Assembly: GCA_026005055.1 (NCBI GenBank)
Contig: BPKI01000001.1
Coordinates: forward strand, 2,003,290 to 2,067,289
DNA: 64,000 nt
Source: Lysobacterales bacterium
GTDB taxonomy: Bacteria; Pseudomonadota; Gammaproteobacteria; Xanthomonadales; BPKI01
Reading direction: 5' to 3'
Shown here: piece after piece, positions 1 through 13,992 of the stretch
Layout of the letters: every line of letters begins with the position of its first letter
Numbering within the stretch: the first letter of the stretch is position 1
Position numbers and translations under genes: made by a program
Notes under the pieces: model-generated
Told to the model about the DNA's origin: nothing
Databases searched by the model: none
The model's input: only the letters and a program-made list of their open reading frames with translations

Positions 1-692
1 CCCTCGATCCGCCCGAGGCCCTTTGCGAAGCGCTGGCGGACCTTCTCGCGGAGCTTCCCCCCTTCGCCCTCAAGCGCCTGCGCCCCAACCGCCAGCCGAT
101 GGTCGTGCCTGCGCAGCAAGTGAAAAATACGGCGCTCGACCGCCTCGGCATCGAACGGCAGCGCTGCGAGCAGCACCTGACGCTTTTGCGACCGCATCTT
201 GCCGAGCTCGGTGCGCGACTCCAGGCGGCGATGGAGCGGGCATCCGGTGCCGCAGAGGATCCCGAACTCGACCTTTACGCTCGCTTCGTCGCCGACCGCG
301 ACCGTTTTCTTTTCAGCGCATTGCGCAAGGCTTCGCCCAATGAGCTTGGAAAATACGCGGGACGATGGCGGGATCCGCGCCTGGACACCCTGCTCTTTCG
401 CTACCGCGCGCGCCACTACCCCGAGACCTTGAGCGCTGACGAAGTGCAGGCGTGGGAGGAGTTTCGTCGACGCCGCTACCACGACCCAGAGCTCAGCGAG
501 GTCACTGCCGAGCAATACTTCGCCCAGATCGACGCCTTGTGCGCGCAAGGCGGCGAGGAACGACAGGGTCTGACCGAGGAGCTCCTCGCTTGGGCCGATC
601 GACTCGGCATCGAGCGGCCGTCCACGCTCGCCCAGCCCGCGAGTGCGGGGCGCGCAAACTTCAGCCGATCGCAGGTCGGCGCTCAATCGTGA
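1..692 (+). CDS. sbcB: Exodeoxyribonuclease I, C-terminal part (5' end outside window; reading frame open from nt 3)
   Basis: Motifs DPELDLYARFVADRDRFLF, SPNELGKYAGRWRDPRLDTLLFRYRARHYPETLS typical of ExoI C-terminus. Confidence 0.88.
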   Translation, partial: LDPPEALCEALADLLAELPPFALKRLRPNRQPMVVPAQQVKNTALDRLGIERQRCEQHLTLLRPHLAELGARLQAAMERASGAAEDPELDLYARFVADRDRFLFSALRKASPNELGKYAGRWRDPRLDTLLFRYRARHYPETLSADEVQAWEEFRRRRYHDPELSEVTAEQYFAQIDALCAQGGEERQGLTEELLAWADRLGIERPSTLAQPASAGRANFSRSQVGAQS

Positions 693-722
693 GCGCGTTC
701 ACGGCGCCGGAAAACGAACGTT

Positions 723-738
723 TCAAACGCGCGTTTGA
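723..738. promoter_or_regulatory. 16-bp perfect palindrome TCAAACGCGCGTTTGA (operator-like)
   Basis: Read directly; contains CAAAC-N4-GTTTG, overlaps the putative -35 box. Confidence 0.6.
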
Positions 739-763
739 CATCCGCCCCGGTTCAGGGTAGATT
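735..763 (+). promoter_or_regulatory. Putative sigma70 promoter TTGACA-N17-TAGATT
   Basis: Consensus -35, 17-bp spacer, near-consensus -10; upstream of GTG start at 858. Confidence 0.6.
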
Positions 764-857
764 CAGCGCCGTCCGATCCGGGGAGGGGTCGGTGATCGTT
801 CGAGTCGGGGGCAGGTGCGGAGCGCTCGCCCCTGACGCTTCGAGCCGGAGGGTCACT

Positions 858-1709
858 GTGAAGCATCTCGCACTTCTCTTGCTCGCCGCCTTGTGGCCGC
901 TGCAAGCGATGGCCAACAAGGGGGTGGCGCTCGTCCACGGCACCGGTCGCCAGACCAATGCCGCCGCCGACTATTGGACCTGGGACATGGTGAACTCCAT
1001 TCGCCAGGGGCTACCCAATCAGGCCAACTACATCGTCATCAACTGCGATTTCACGCAGTACATGTGGGCCTCGGGGGCGGCCGGCTGCCTCGCCGGGCAG
1101 CTTCATGGCTTCATCACCCAGCGCGGCATCACCGATCTCGTGGTGATCACCCACTCCAATGGCGGCAACGTGATGCGCTGGATCCTCTCCAATCCCACCT
1201 ATGACAGCCGCTATCCGCTGATCATCCAGCGCATCCGTTGGGTGAACGCTCTCGCCCCCAGCTCCGCCGGTACCCCACTCGCCACGGCGGTGATGAACGG
1301 CAACGTCTTCGAGCAGTCGCTCGGCTGGCTGCTCGGTTACAAGAACGATGCGGTTCGGATGCAGCAACCGAGCTGGATGGCGCACTACAACGCCAACAAC
1401 CTCTATGGCACCGCCAGCCGCCCGGCGCTACCGAAGGGCTTCTGGACCGTGGTCGGGACCAATGTGCGCTCGGCGGTGTGGAGCGGAAACTCTTACTGTG
1501 GCGGCTACGCGGAGAACGTCGGATTGACCATCACCCAGGCGTGGCTCGCCTCCTGCAACGACGGCTTCCTCGAGTGCACGAGCCAGAGCGCGGCAGGCCG
1601 CGTCTGGTTCTATGACACCCAGCGGATGCAGAACGGCTATGTGCTCAGCCACAACCAGAGCCGCCGCCCCTGCTTCGGGCTGGATGTGATCCTGCGCAAC
1701 GATCTGTGA
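858..1709 (+). CDS. Secreted alpha/beta-hydrolase / lipase-like protein
   Basis: GTG start followed by signal peptide MKHLALLLLAALWPLQAMA; THSNGGN nucleophile-elbow-like motif (HSNGG). Confidence 0.65.
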   Translation: MKHLALLLLAALWPLQAMANKGVALVHGTGRQTNAAADYWTWDMVNSIRQGLPNQANYIVINCDFTQYMWASGAAGCLAGQLHGFITQRGITDLVVITHSNGGNVMRWILSNPTYDSRYPLIIQRIRWVNALAPSSAGTPLATAVMNGNVFEQSLGWLLGYKNDAVRMQQPSWMAHYNANNLYGTASRPALPKGFWTVVGTNVRSAVWSGNSYCGGYAENVGLTITQAWLASCNDGFLECTSQSAAGRVWFYDTQRMQNGYVLSHNQSRRPCFGLDVILRNDL

Positions 1710-1719
1710 GGAGCCTGCC

Positions 1720-2937
1720 ATGATCCGTTTGCTTTCGCTGAGCGCGAGCCTGTTCCTCGCCGCACCCCATCTCTCTGCCGAAACCTTGAGGCTCAGCGCA
1801 CCGAGCCCCACCGACCTCGTTCCGAGCGGTATCGCCGCCGCGAAAATCGCCGCCGTCGAGCGCCATACCGAGCGCGAGCTCGTGCAGTTTTCCTGGCCGA
1901 TCGAGGAAAGCGCGGCCATCGATTTCTCCCCGCAGCCCTTCCTCGCCGAAAGCCGGGAGTTCTGGACCACGGTCGAAGCGGCCGAGCTCGCCAAGGGTGT
2001 CGCGTTCACCACCACCGCACCCGGCGCGCTCATCCGGCTCAGCCCCGCCGAGCCCGGCAAGCGGGCTGGTCTCGATCTCTCGGGCATGCGCATCGAGATC
2101 GCCGGACGGAGCTACACCCGCGAGCAGGCGGTCGCGGTCCTCGCCGATGCAGGGGCACTCAAGCAGGCAGGCGCCGAATTCCCCGAGGGAACGGTCGCCT
2201 TCCGAGTTCGCTCCGAGCTCGGCGCCGGACCGACGAGGCTGATCCTGCCGAAAGCCTCCGGCCGCGTGCTCCTTCATGTGTTCGAGCCGGATTCCTCGTT
2301 GGTCCTCCGGCTCGAGGCAGAGCCTTTCGTCGGTGCCGATGGCCGGCTCAGGATCGCCGGTGGCTGGGCGGGCTTGCCGAAGAACGCGCGTCCCATCGCC
2401 CTCACGGGCTTGATCACCGCGCCCGATGGGTACACCCAGAACTTCGAACTCGAGCGCCGCGGCGAGGACTTCGCGGCGGAGATCGCCCTCGAACGGGGGC
2501 GCGGATACGGTGAAGGCCTGTGGGAAGTGCATCTCTTCGCTGCGGCGGCCTCGGCCGCTGGCGACTTGCGCCGCGACGTCCGCACCGCCTTCGCCGTCTC
2601 GCAGCCGAGTGCCCGCCTCGACGGTCGCGTCGAAAGCATCGAGGAGAAGGGCGCCTTGGTGTTCGCGCTCGGGGTGGAAAACGCGCTCGCCGCCCGCTAC
2701 GAGCTTCGCGCGGTCCTCACCGGAACCGCTGACGATGGCAGCGAGCGGCCGCTCGCCGTGACCCACGCGGCGGTTTGGCTGGAGCCTGGTCGCGGCGCGA
2801 TCCCCTTGCGCATCGAGAAGGAGCACCTCGCCCGTCCCGGCATCGGTGCGCCTTATGCCTTGCGCGACCTCCGTCTGATCCGTCAGGGCGATCAGAATCT
2901 CCAAGAGCGCCGCGATCGGCCGCTCCACTGGCGCTGA
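1720..2937 (+). CDS. Secreted DUF4785-like protein
   Basis: Signal peptide; overall resemblance to DUF4785 proteins; 10 bp downstream of the lipase-like gene. Confidence 0.55.
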   Translation: MIRLLSLSASLFLAAPHLSAETLRLSAPSPTDLVPSGIAAAKIAAVERHTERELVQFSWPIEESAAIDFSPQPFLAESREFWTTVEAAELAKGVAFTTTAPGALIRLSPAEPGKRAGLDLSGMRIEIAGRSYTREQAVAVLADAGALKQAGAEFPEGTVAFRVRSELGAGPTRLILPKASGRVLLHVFEPDSSLVLRLEAEPFVGADGRLRIAGGWAGLPKNARPIALTGLITAPDGYTQNFELERRGEDFAAEIALERGRGYGEGLWEVHLFAAAASAAGDLRRDVRTAFAVSQPSARLDGRVESIEEKGALVFALGVENALAARYELRAVLTGTADDGSERPLAVTHAAVWLEPGRGAIPLRIEKEHLARPGIGAPYALRDLRLIRQGDQNLQERRDRPLHWR

Positions 2938-2959
2938 TCGGGTTCCCTCCCTCGCTCAC

Positions 2960-2994
2960 GAGGCCGGGGCACGCCGCCCCGGCCTCTTTTTTTT
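2960..2994 (+). terminator. Rho-independent terminator
   Basis: 11-bp perfect stem GAGGCCGGGGC/GCCCCGGCCTC, 5-nt loop, followed by T8. Confidence 0.92.
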
Positions 2995-3009
2995 CATCGG
3001 GCCTTGCGC

Positions 3010-7158
<4,149 letters not shown>

Positions 7159-7216
7159 CGGTTCCCTCGTCCGAGCCTTGAGCGAAGCAGTCGGCTCTTA
7201 TAGCCTAAGCGCTCCC

Positions 7217-7534
7217 ATGCGGCAAGACGACCACCGCAGCGAGCGTCCTTCTCCGGGCATTCTCCGGCGCATCGCGGTCGCTCCCATCCGCGCCTATCGC
7301 ATGCTGCTCAGTCCCTGGCTCGGCCAGTCGTGCCGCTTCCACCCGAGCTGCTCGCGTTACGCGGAAGAGGCGATCCTGCGCTTCGGATTGCTGCGCGGCG
7401 GAATCCTCATGTTCTGGCGGTTGCTCCGCTGCCAACCCTTGTGCGAGGGCGGCGAGGATCCCGTTCCCGATCGTTTCGTCCTCTCGCGACTTCCCGGATG
7501 CCGCGCCGATTCCTCCCGGGAGGCGCCAGGGTGA
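7217..7534 (+). CDS. yidD: Membrane protein insertion efficiency factor YidD
   Basis: PIRAYRMLLSPWLGQSCRFHPSCSRYAEEAILRFG...RLLRCQPLCEGGEDPVP. Confidence 0.93.
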   Translation: MRQDDHRSERPSPGILRRIAVAPIRAYRMLLSPWLGQSCRFHPSCSRYAEEAILRFGLLRGGILMFWRLLRCQPLCEGGEDPVPDRFVLSRLPGCRADSSREAPG

Positions 7535-8868
7535 GCCTGATCCGCGGCGCATGGTTGTGCAACGAGGGAGAACGCTTCTTCGGCGATCTCCGAATCCGCG
7601 AAGGGCGCATCGCCCGCATCGCTCCGCGCATCGAGCCGCTACCCGGGGAGACGGTGTTCGAGGCGGAGGGCCGGTGGCTGCTGCCCGGCATGATCGACGA
7701 CCAGGTCCACTTCCGCGAGCCGGGACTGACCCACAAGGGCGATCTCGAGAGCGAATCCCGCGCCGCGGTCGCCGGCGGCATCACGAGTTTCCTCGAGATG
7801 CCCAACACCAAGCCACCCACGCTCGACCGCGCAGCCCTGCTCGACAAATACCGGCGCGCGGAGGGCCGATGTCACGCGAATTATGGCTTCTACATCGGCG
7901 CCGCCAACGACAACCTTTCCGAGCTGCTCGCGGTGGATCCTCTGCTCGCCTGCGGGGTCAAGATTTTCATGGGGGCCTCCACGGGCAACATGCTGGTGGA
8001 CGATCCCGAGGTGCTGGATGCGATCTTCGCGAAGGTTCGCCTGCGGCTGATCACCCATTGCGAGGAAACCCCGCGAATCGAGGCCAATCTCGCCCGCCTG
8101 AAGGCGCTTCACCCCGCGGGCCTCAGGCCTGAACACCACCCCTTGGTGCGCGACCGCCTCGCCTGCTTGGCATCCACGGAAAAGGCGATCGCGCTCGCCA
8201 AGCGTCACGATGCGCGCCTGCACGTGCTTCACATCTCAACCGCCGATGAGCTCGCGCTCTTCGAGCCGGGGCCGATCGAGGGCAAACGTATCACCGCCGA
8301 GACCTGCGTGCATTTCCTGCATTTCGACGAGTCTGACTATCCGCGCCTCGGCAACCTGATCAAGTGCAACCCCTCGATCAAGTCCGCGAGCGACCGCGAG
8401 GCGTTACTCAAGGCGCTCGCCGACCGACGACTCGATGTACTGGCCACCGACCATGCGCCCCACACCCTCGAGGAAAAGCAGCAGCCCTACGAGCAGGCAC
8501 CCTCCGGACTTCCACTCGTTCAGCACGCGCTGCCCGCCGCCCTCGAGCCGGTCTTCTCCGGAAGGATCTCGCTCGAACGGGTCGTCGAGCTGACCGCCCA
8601 CGCACCCGCTCGCCTTTTCCAGATCGAGGAGCGCGGTTTCCTGCGCGAAGGCTATTTCGCGGACCTCGTCCTCATCGATCCGGAGAAACCGACCGAAGTC
8701 CGCCGCGAAGCGCTGCTCTACCGCTGCGGCTGGTCGCCTTTCGAGGGACGCCGCTTCCGCTCTTCGGTGGCCGCGACCTGGGTCAACGGCCAACTCGTCT
8801 TCGACGGCAGAAAGGTGCGGGAAGAACCCGCAGGGCGGCGCCTCCGCTGGCGGCACCGCCCCTCTTGA
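7531..8868 (+). CDS. pyrC: Dihydroorotase
   Basis: GMIDDQVHFREPGLTHKGDLESESRAAVAGGITSFLEMPNTKP; HISTADE; LATDHAPHTLEEK; GTGA overlap with yidD. Confidence 0.9.
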   Translation: MSLIRGAWLCNEGERFFGDLRIREGRIARIAPRIEPLPGETVFEAEGRWLLPGMIDDQVHFREPGLTHKGDLESESRAAVAGGITSFLEMPNTKPPTLDRAALLDKYRRAEGRCHANYGFYIGAANDNLSELLAVDPLLACGVKIFMGASTGNMLVDDPEVLDAIFAKVRLRLITHCEETPRIEANLARLKALHPAGLRPEHHPLVRDRLACLASTEKAIALAKRHDARLHVLHISTADELALFEPGPIEGKRITAETCVHFLHFDESDYPRLGNLIKCNPSIKSASDREALLKALADRRLDVLATDHAPHTLEEKQQPYEQAPSGLPLVQHALPAALEPVFSGRISLERVVELTAHAPARLFQIEERGFLREGYFADLVLIDPEKPTEVRREALLYRCGWSPFEGRRFRSSVAATWVNGQLVFDGRKVREEPAGRRLRWRHRPS

Positions 8869-8995
8869 GCGCCACCCGGCGATCGGGCTTCTCGGCAGCG
8901 CTTCTCGCCTGCCACCCTCCTCGGCTCAGCCGCCTCGCCGAAGCATCGCGCCCAACGCCCAAGCGCGACCGCGCCGCCGCGAGGATCCTTCGGCC

Positions 8996-9031
8996 GGCCT
9001 TTCTGGCTCGGCTTCGAGCGATCGAAAGGCC
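8996..9031. repeat. Bipartite inverted repeat / stem-loop in noncoding spacer
   Basis: GGCCTTTC-tg-GCTCG-gctt-CGAGC-gatc-GAAAGGCC. Confidence 0.55.
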
Positions 9032-9430
9032 TGATCCGAGCGTTGGGATCGCGCGGACGTCGCTTCGCGCACGCCCGGCCGCCCGCTGCCGCTCATCGAA
9101 GCCACCCCATACGCCCGCGAGAGCCGGCCGCTCCCGGGCTCTCGGGAGATCGAAACCGAGGTCCAGGGCATCGGGGGATGCGGCAAAGGGCTTCGCCCCC
9201 TCTCCGACTCCGCGGCTGGATTGCTTCTGCACTCTCGGCCTCGGGGAGGAGCCTCGCGAGCTCTTTCTCCCGCGCTCTGCGGAATCGAGGGATCGGCAAG
9301 CGGCGACCGTCTCTTCGCGCGGCACCGCCATGCGAGCGCCTCGAATCGGAATGGAACCGAGCGGACAGGACGAAGGGATGTGGCGCGAGCCGAGGCCGCG
9401 CCCCCGCTTGGTCCATCCGCCGGGAAACGA

Positions 9431-10465
9431 TCAATCCCGCCAGAGATAGGGCCAGCGATCGGGCAGAAGACCGCGACAGAACGTCATGATGCGGTACTCG
9501 GTGAGGCGGAACGACCCGTCGCGATATCGCCAGCTCGCCACTCGACCGCAATCCCCCAGCGCCCGAAACTTCGAGAAAATCGTGAGCTCGCCCCGCTCCG
9601 GGTCGAAGTTGGCGTTGACCAGCTTTGGTAGATCCTCCCTCTCGCTTTCCGGAAAGCGCTCGGGCCACTCTGGCTTGAGCGGCCTCAGCGCCTCGCCCCC
9701 CGGCGGAAGCACGAATCCGAGGGCGACTTGGTTGTAAGCCCCTGCCAAGCAATCCAACAGCACGAGCAGCGTGCCATCCGGATGCCTGAATGCCTCGCCC
9801 GGCGGATAGCCCTGATCCGCCTCCGGGGTATCACACTCCTGCGCCTCAGGCTGCGCCCGCGCTGCATCCAGCCAGGGCGTGAGCTCCTCGTCGCTCAAGC
9901 GTTTCCATGCCCCGCGCTCAATCGCGCCCGATGGCGGCAAGCCGCGCTCCTGCAACCAAGAGCGCACCTCCTCGAAGCCATTCAAGGCGATATAGGCGAT
10001 CGGGGCCCCGTCCGCGCTGAGGGTGAGGACGCGCCCACCCCTCGCCATCGCTTCGAGCAGGTCCTGAACCTTGCGCGGGTTGCTCAAGACCACGCCCTCG
10101 CACAGATGGAGCGTCTCATCCGGCGCGCACCATTTCTCGATGCCCTCGATCTCGAGGCCCGCCTCCCCATCGATGGAAAGCCGCCAGATGCGATCGGGCG
10201 GCGCTCCCGCCGGCGCGTGGATGCGAAGGTTGAACTGGCCGCTCTCGTCGCGGGCGAGTTCGAGCACGGACTCCTCTTCTCCGCCGATCCAGGGCAACGA
10301 TTCATCCTCTGCCGGGGCAAAACCGAAGGCGCGGCACAAGCCGCGATTGTCGCAGACAGCGAACCAATCTCCTGCCTCCAGGCTCTCCTGCCCCTGGGCG
10401 GTGCCAAAGCCGAGTGCGAGCACCCACAGCAAACGAGAGATGCCCGCCACGGGGTGAACCTTCAT
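9431..10465 (-). CDS. DUF1176 domain secreted protein
   Basis: Signal peptide; DWFAVCDNRGLCRAFGF; GDCGRVASWRYRDGSFRLTEYRIMTFCRGLLPDRWPYLWR. Confidence 0.75.
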   Translation of the reverse strand: MKVHPVAGISRLLWVLALGFGTAQGQESLEAGDWFAVCDNRGLCRAFGFAPAEDESLPWIGGEEESVLELARDESGQFNLRIHAPAGAPPDRIWRLSIDGEAGLEIEGIEKWCAPDETLHLCEGVVLSNPRKVQDLLEAMARGGRVLTLSADGAPIAYIALNGFEEVRSWLQERGLPPSGAIERGAWKRLSDEELTPWLDAARAQPEAQECDTPEADQGYPPGEAFRHPDGTLLVLLDCLAGAYNQVALGFVLPPGGEALRPLKPEWPERFPESEREDLPKLVNANFDPERGELTIFSKFRALGDCGRVASWRYRDGSFRLTEYRIMTFCRGLLPDRWPYLWRD

Positions 10466-10519
10466 CCGTGCACCTCGATCGAAACTAGCCCCTAGGTGGG
10501 CTACGCGGCGAAAAAGGCC

Positions 10520-10897
10520 TCAGCCGCTCTGCGCGGCGTCACGCGCGGCCTGGCTCAGATCCTCGCGGATGCGCGCGGCCTTGCCCTGGCGCTCGCGGAG
10601 GAAGTAAAGCTTGGCGCGGCGAACCCGACCCCGGCGCTTGACCTCGATCGACTCGATCGCCGGGCTGTGCGTCTGGAAGACCCGCTCCACACCCACGCCG
10701 TGAGAGACCTTGCGTAGTGTGAAGGAGGAATTGAGACCCCGGTTGCGCATCGCGATGCAGATCCCCTCGAAGGCCTGGATCCGCTCGCGATTGCCCTCGC
10801 GAACCTTGACGTTCACCACGACCGTGTCGCCGGGCCCGAAATCGGGAATGTTCGGGCGAAGCTGGGCGCTCTCGAAGGCGCGAATGAAGTCGTTCAT
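10520..10897 (-). CDS. rplS: 50S ribosomal protein L19
   Basis: [60 protein letters not shown]. Confidence 0.97.
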   Translation of the reverse strand: MNDFIRAFESAQLRPNIPDFGPGDTVVVNVKVREGNRERIQAFEGICIAMRNRGLNSSFTLRKVSHGVGVERVFQTHSPAIESIEVKRRGRVRRAKLYFLRERQGKAARIREDLSQAARDAAQSG

Positions 10898-10941
10898 GGC
10901 AGCGTACACGCTGGAAACAAGCTCTCCATTATACGCTGCGT

Positions 10942-11688
10942 TCAACGTTTTCCCGCAAGACGCCATGCCTCGATGGCTTCGGCGAGGAGGGCCCGATCCT
11001 GCTCCGAGAGCGAGGCGCGCATGAGCAAGTCGGGGCGCCGATACCAGGTGCGCAAAAGCGCCTGCGAGCGCCGCCAGCGCCTGATCGCAGCGTGATCGCC
11101 GGAGAGCAGCACCTCTGGTACTCGGCGGCCGCGGTACTCGGCGGGCCGGGTGTAATGGGGACAATCGAGCAGCCCGTCGCTGAAGGAGTCCTCCTCAGCC
11201 GAGCGCGCATCACCGAGGACGCCCTCGCGAAGACGCGCCAGACCATCGATCAGCACCAGCGCCGGAAGCTCGCCGCCGCTCAAGACGTAGTCGCCGATCG
11301 ACAGTTCTTCGTCCACGAAGGTCTCGACGAAGCGCTCGTCCACCCCTTCGTAACGAGCGCAGACGAGGATCAGGTGAGACGCCTTCGCGAGGGCGGCGAG
11401 GCGTGACTGGGTGAGCCTCTGGCCTTGCGGCGTGAGCAGGATCACTCGGCCCGGACGATCCGCTCGCGCCGCCTCGAGTGCCCGCTCGAGCGGCTCGACC
11501 CGCATCACCATCCCTGGGCCTCCGCCGAAAGGACGATCATCCACGCTGCGATAGGGATCATCGGTGAAATCCCGCGGATTGATCGTCGCCAGTTCGAGCA
11601 AACCGCGATCGAGGGCGCGTCCGAGCACGCCGAAACGAGCCACGGTCGCGATCAGCTCGGGGAAAAGCGAGAGGACCGTGATGCGCAT
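10942..11688 (-). CDS. trmD: tRNA (guanine-N1)-methyltransferase
   Basis: [46 protein letters not shown]. Confidence 0.98.
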   Translation of the reverse strand: MRITVLSLFPELIATVARFGVLGRALDRGLLELATINPRDFTDDPYRSVDDRPFGGGPGMVMRVEPLERALEAARADRPGRVILLTPQGQRLTQSRLAALAKASHLILVCARYEGVDERFVETFVDEELSIGDYVLSGGELPALVLIDGLARLREGVLGDARSAEEDSFSDGLLDCPHYTRPAEYRGRRVPEVLLSGDHAAIRRWRRSQALLRTWYRRPDLLMRASLSEQDRALLAEAIEAWRLAGKR

Positions 11689-12188
11689 CAGAAGGTGGGG
11701 TCCCAGTCCACGATCAGCAGGCCGCGCTCGAGATCGACTTCCTGCACGTGGCGCCCCAACACGAAGGGAATCCAGCGCTCACGCTCGCCGACCACCACCA
11801 AGACGTCGTTGGCCCCGGTCGGGACCACCCGCGCCACTCGTCCGAAGGAAATTCCTTCGAGATTGCGAACCTCGAGACCCTCGAGATCGCTCCAGTAGAA
11901 CTGGCCCTCCGGAAGCGGGGGAAGCGCGGATCGCGGGACCTCGATCGTCGCACCCACCCAAAGCCTCGCTCGGTCGGGATCGTCCAGACCCGCCAGCTGG
12001 ACCAGCAGGCCGCGACCATGACGGCGGCCCTGCAAAGACTCGATTCGCCATTCCCTCGCGGTCGAACGGAGGAACCAAGGCCTGTAGCCGAGGATCGCCT
12101 CGATGGGCTCGCACCACGATTCGATCTTCAGCGTTCCGGCCAGGCCATGGACACCAGCGACCCGGCCGACCTGAAGCCGCCGCTCCAC
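11688..12188 (-). CDS. rimM: Ribosome maturation factor RimM
   Basis: [32 protein letters not shown]; position rpsP-rimM-trmD. Confidence 0.95.
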   Translation of the reverse strand: MERRLQVGRVAGVHGLAGTLKIESWCEPIEAILGYRPWFLRSTAREWRIESLQGRRHGRGLLVQLAGLDDPDRARLWVGATIEVPRSALPPLPEGQFYWSDLEGLEVRNLEGISFGRVARVVPTGANDVLVVVGERERWIPFVLGRHVQEVDLERGLLIVDWDPTF

Positions 12189-12199
12189 CGGGAAGGCGA

Positions 12200-12457
12200 T
12201 CAGGCGGCGCGCTGGAGCCGGCGGAACTGGCGCACGAGGGCGGCGACTTTGTCGGTCATTTGCGCGCCCTTGCCGAGCCAGTGTTCCACACGGTCGAGAT
12301 TGAGTTGCAGGGGAATCTCCTGGCCGGAGGCGATCGGGTTGTAGAAACCCACGCGCTCGAGGAAGGCGCCGTTGCGCCTCGCGCGCTCATCGCAGACCAC
12401 CACGTGATAGAAGGGCCGCCCTTTGGCGCCCGTTCTCGAGAGTCGAATCTTGACCAT
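12200..12457 (-). CDS. rpsP: 30S ribosomal protein S16
   Basis: [41 protein letters not shown]. Confidence 0.97.
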   Translation of the reverse strand: MVKIRLSRTGAKGRPFYHVVVCDERARRNGAFLERVGFYNPIASGQEIPLQLNLDRVEHWLGKGAQMTDKVAALVRQFRRLQRAA

Positions 12458-12536
12458 TGCCGTCAGTCGCGGAATCGAGCTTGTCTGGGTCGCAAACTCG
12501 GGATTCTAACACAGCGCGCGTGGTGCGCGGCAGGGC

Positions 12537-13892
12537 TCAACGGCGCGGACCACCGAAGAATCCGGGAACAGCCCGCAGCAGCCCCTTGAGCCCGCCCTTT
12601 CCGAACTTGCGCATCATCTTTTCCATCTGCTGGTATTGCTTGAGCAGGCGATTGACGTCGGCCGGCTGAGTGCCCGACCCTCGCGCGATGCGGACTTTGC
12701 GCGAGCCGTTGAGGATCTCGGGCCGGCGACGCTCGCCCGGCGTCATCGAATCCACGATCGCGATCATCCGTTTGATCTCGCGGTCGTTCACCTGAGCCTT
12801 TAGCGGCTCCGGAATCTGGGCGAAGCCTGGAAGCTTGTCGAGGATTCCGGCGATCCCGCCCATGCCGAGCATCTGTCGGAGCTGCTCGCGAAAGTCGGAG
12901 AGATCGAAGCGCTTGCCCGCGATCATCTTTTCCGCGAGCCGTTCTGCCCGCTCGCGGTCGAGCTTGCGCTCGACCTCCTCGACCAGGGAAAGCACATCGC
13001 CCATGTCGAGGATGCGCCCGGCCATCCGGTCCGGATGGAAGGGCTCGAGGCCTTCGAGCTTCTCCCCGGTGCCCAAGAACTTGATCGGCGCGCCGGTCAC
13101 GTAGCGCACCGAGAGGGCCGCGCCGCCTCTGGCATCGCCATCCGCCTTGCTGAGCACGATCCCGGTCAAGGGCACCGCCTGCGCAAAGGCTTTCGCCGTC
13201 TGCGCCGCATCCTGTCCGGTCATCGCATCGACCACGAACAGGGTCTCGGCCGGCTTGAGCGCGGCATGCAAGGCGCGGATCTCCTCCATCATCTCGCGAT
13301 CGACCGCGAGACGTCCGGCGGTATCGACGATGAGCACGTCGCGCAGGCTGCGCCGCGCCTCCTCCAGCGCCGCCCGCGCATTCGTCAGCGCATCCAGGTT
13401 CGGATCGGTGGCGAAAGCGGGGACGCCGATGCGGGCGGCGAGCTGAGCCAGCTGCTCGATCGCCGCCGGGCGACGGACGTCGCAGCTCGCGAGGAGAACC
13501 CGCTTGCGCATCTCCTGCGTGAGCAGTCGCGCGAGCTTCGCCGAGGTGGTGGTCTTGCCCGAACCCTGCAAGCCGCACATCAGGATCACGGCGGGCGGTG
13601 GAACGTTGAGTTCGAGCCCGCGGTGGCTCGAGCCCATGACCGCCGCAAGCTCGTCGCGCACGACCTTGATCAGCGCCTGCCCCGGGGTCAGGCTCTTGAG
13701 CACCTCCTGCCCGACGGCGCGGGTCTTGACCCGCTCGATGAAGGCCTGAACCACCGGCAAGGCCACGTCGGCCTCGAGCAAGGCCACCCGCACCTCGCGC
13801 AGGGTCTCGCGGATGTTCTCCTCAGTGAGCCGTCCACGGTCGCGCAGGCGCCCGACCATGGCGGAAAGACGACGCGTGAGATTCTCGAACAT
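12537..13892 (-). CDS. ffh: Signal recognition particle protein Ffh
   Basis: MFENLTRRLS; GLQGSGKTTTSAKLA; DTAGRLAVD; C-terminal Met-rich M domain. Confidence 0.98.
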   Translation of the reverse strand: MFENLTRRLSAMVGRLRDRGRLTEENIRETLREVRVALLEADVALPVVQAFIERVKTRAVGQEVLKSLTPGQALIKVVRDELAAVMGSSHRGLELNVPPPAVILMCGLQGSGKTTTSAKLARLLTQEMRKRVLLASCDVRRPAAIEQLAQLAARIGVPAFATDPNLDALTNARAALEEARRSLRDVLIVDTAGRLAVDREMMEEIRALHAALKPAETLFVVDAMTGQDAAQTAKAFAQAVPLTGIVLSKADGDARGGAALSVRYVTGAPIKFLGTGEKLEGLEPFHPDRMAGRILDMGDVLSLVEEVERKLDRERAERLAEKMIAGKRFDLSDFREQLRQMLGMGGIAGILDKLPGFAQIPEPLKAQVNDREIKRMIAIVDSMTPGERRRPEILNGSRKVRIARGSGTQPADVNRLLKQYQQMEKMMRKFGKGGLKGLLRAVPGFFGGPRR

Positions 13893-13992
13893 GGGATCGT
13901 CGCGAGGCTGAGAGCGGCGAGCAGCACCGCAGGGCTCACCATGGTAGCAGCACTGCCCCCGACCCCGACCCTGTGCCACACTTTGGACGCTT

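Noticed and set aside
1645-2928. 427-aa minus-strand ORF
   Set aside because: Antisense to the DUF4785-like gene; no signal peptide or motifs.
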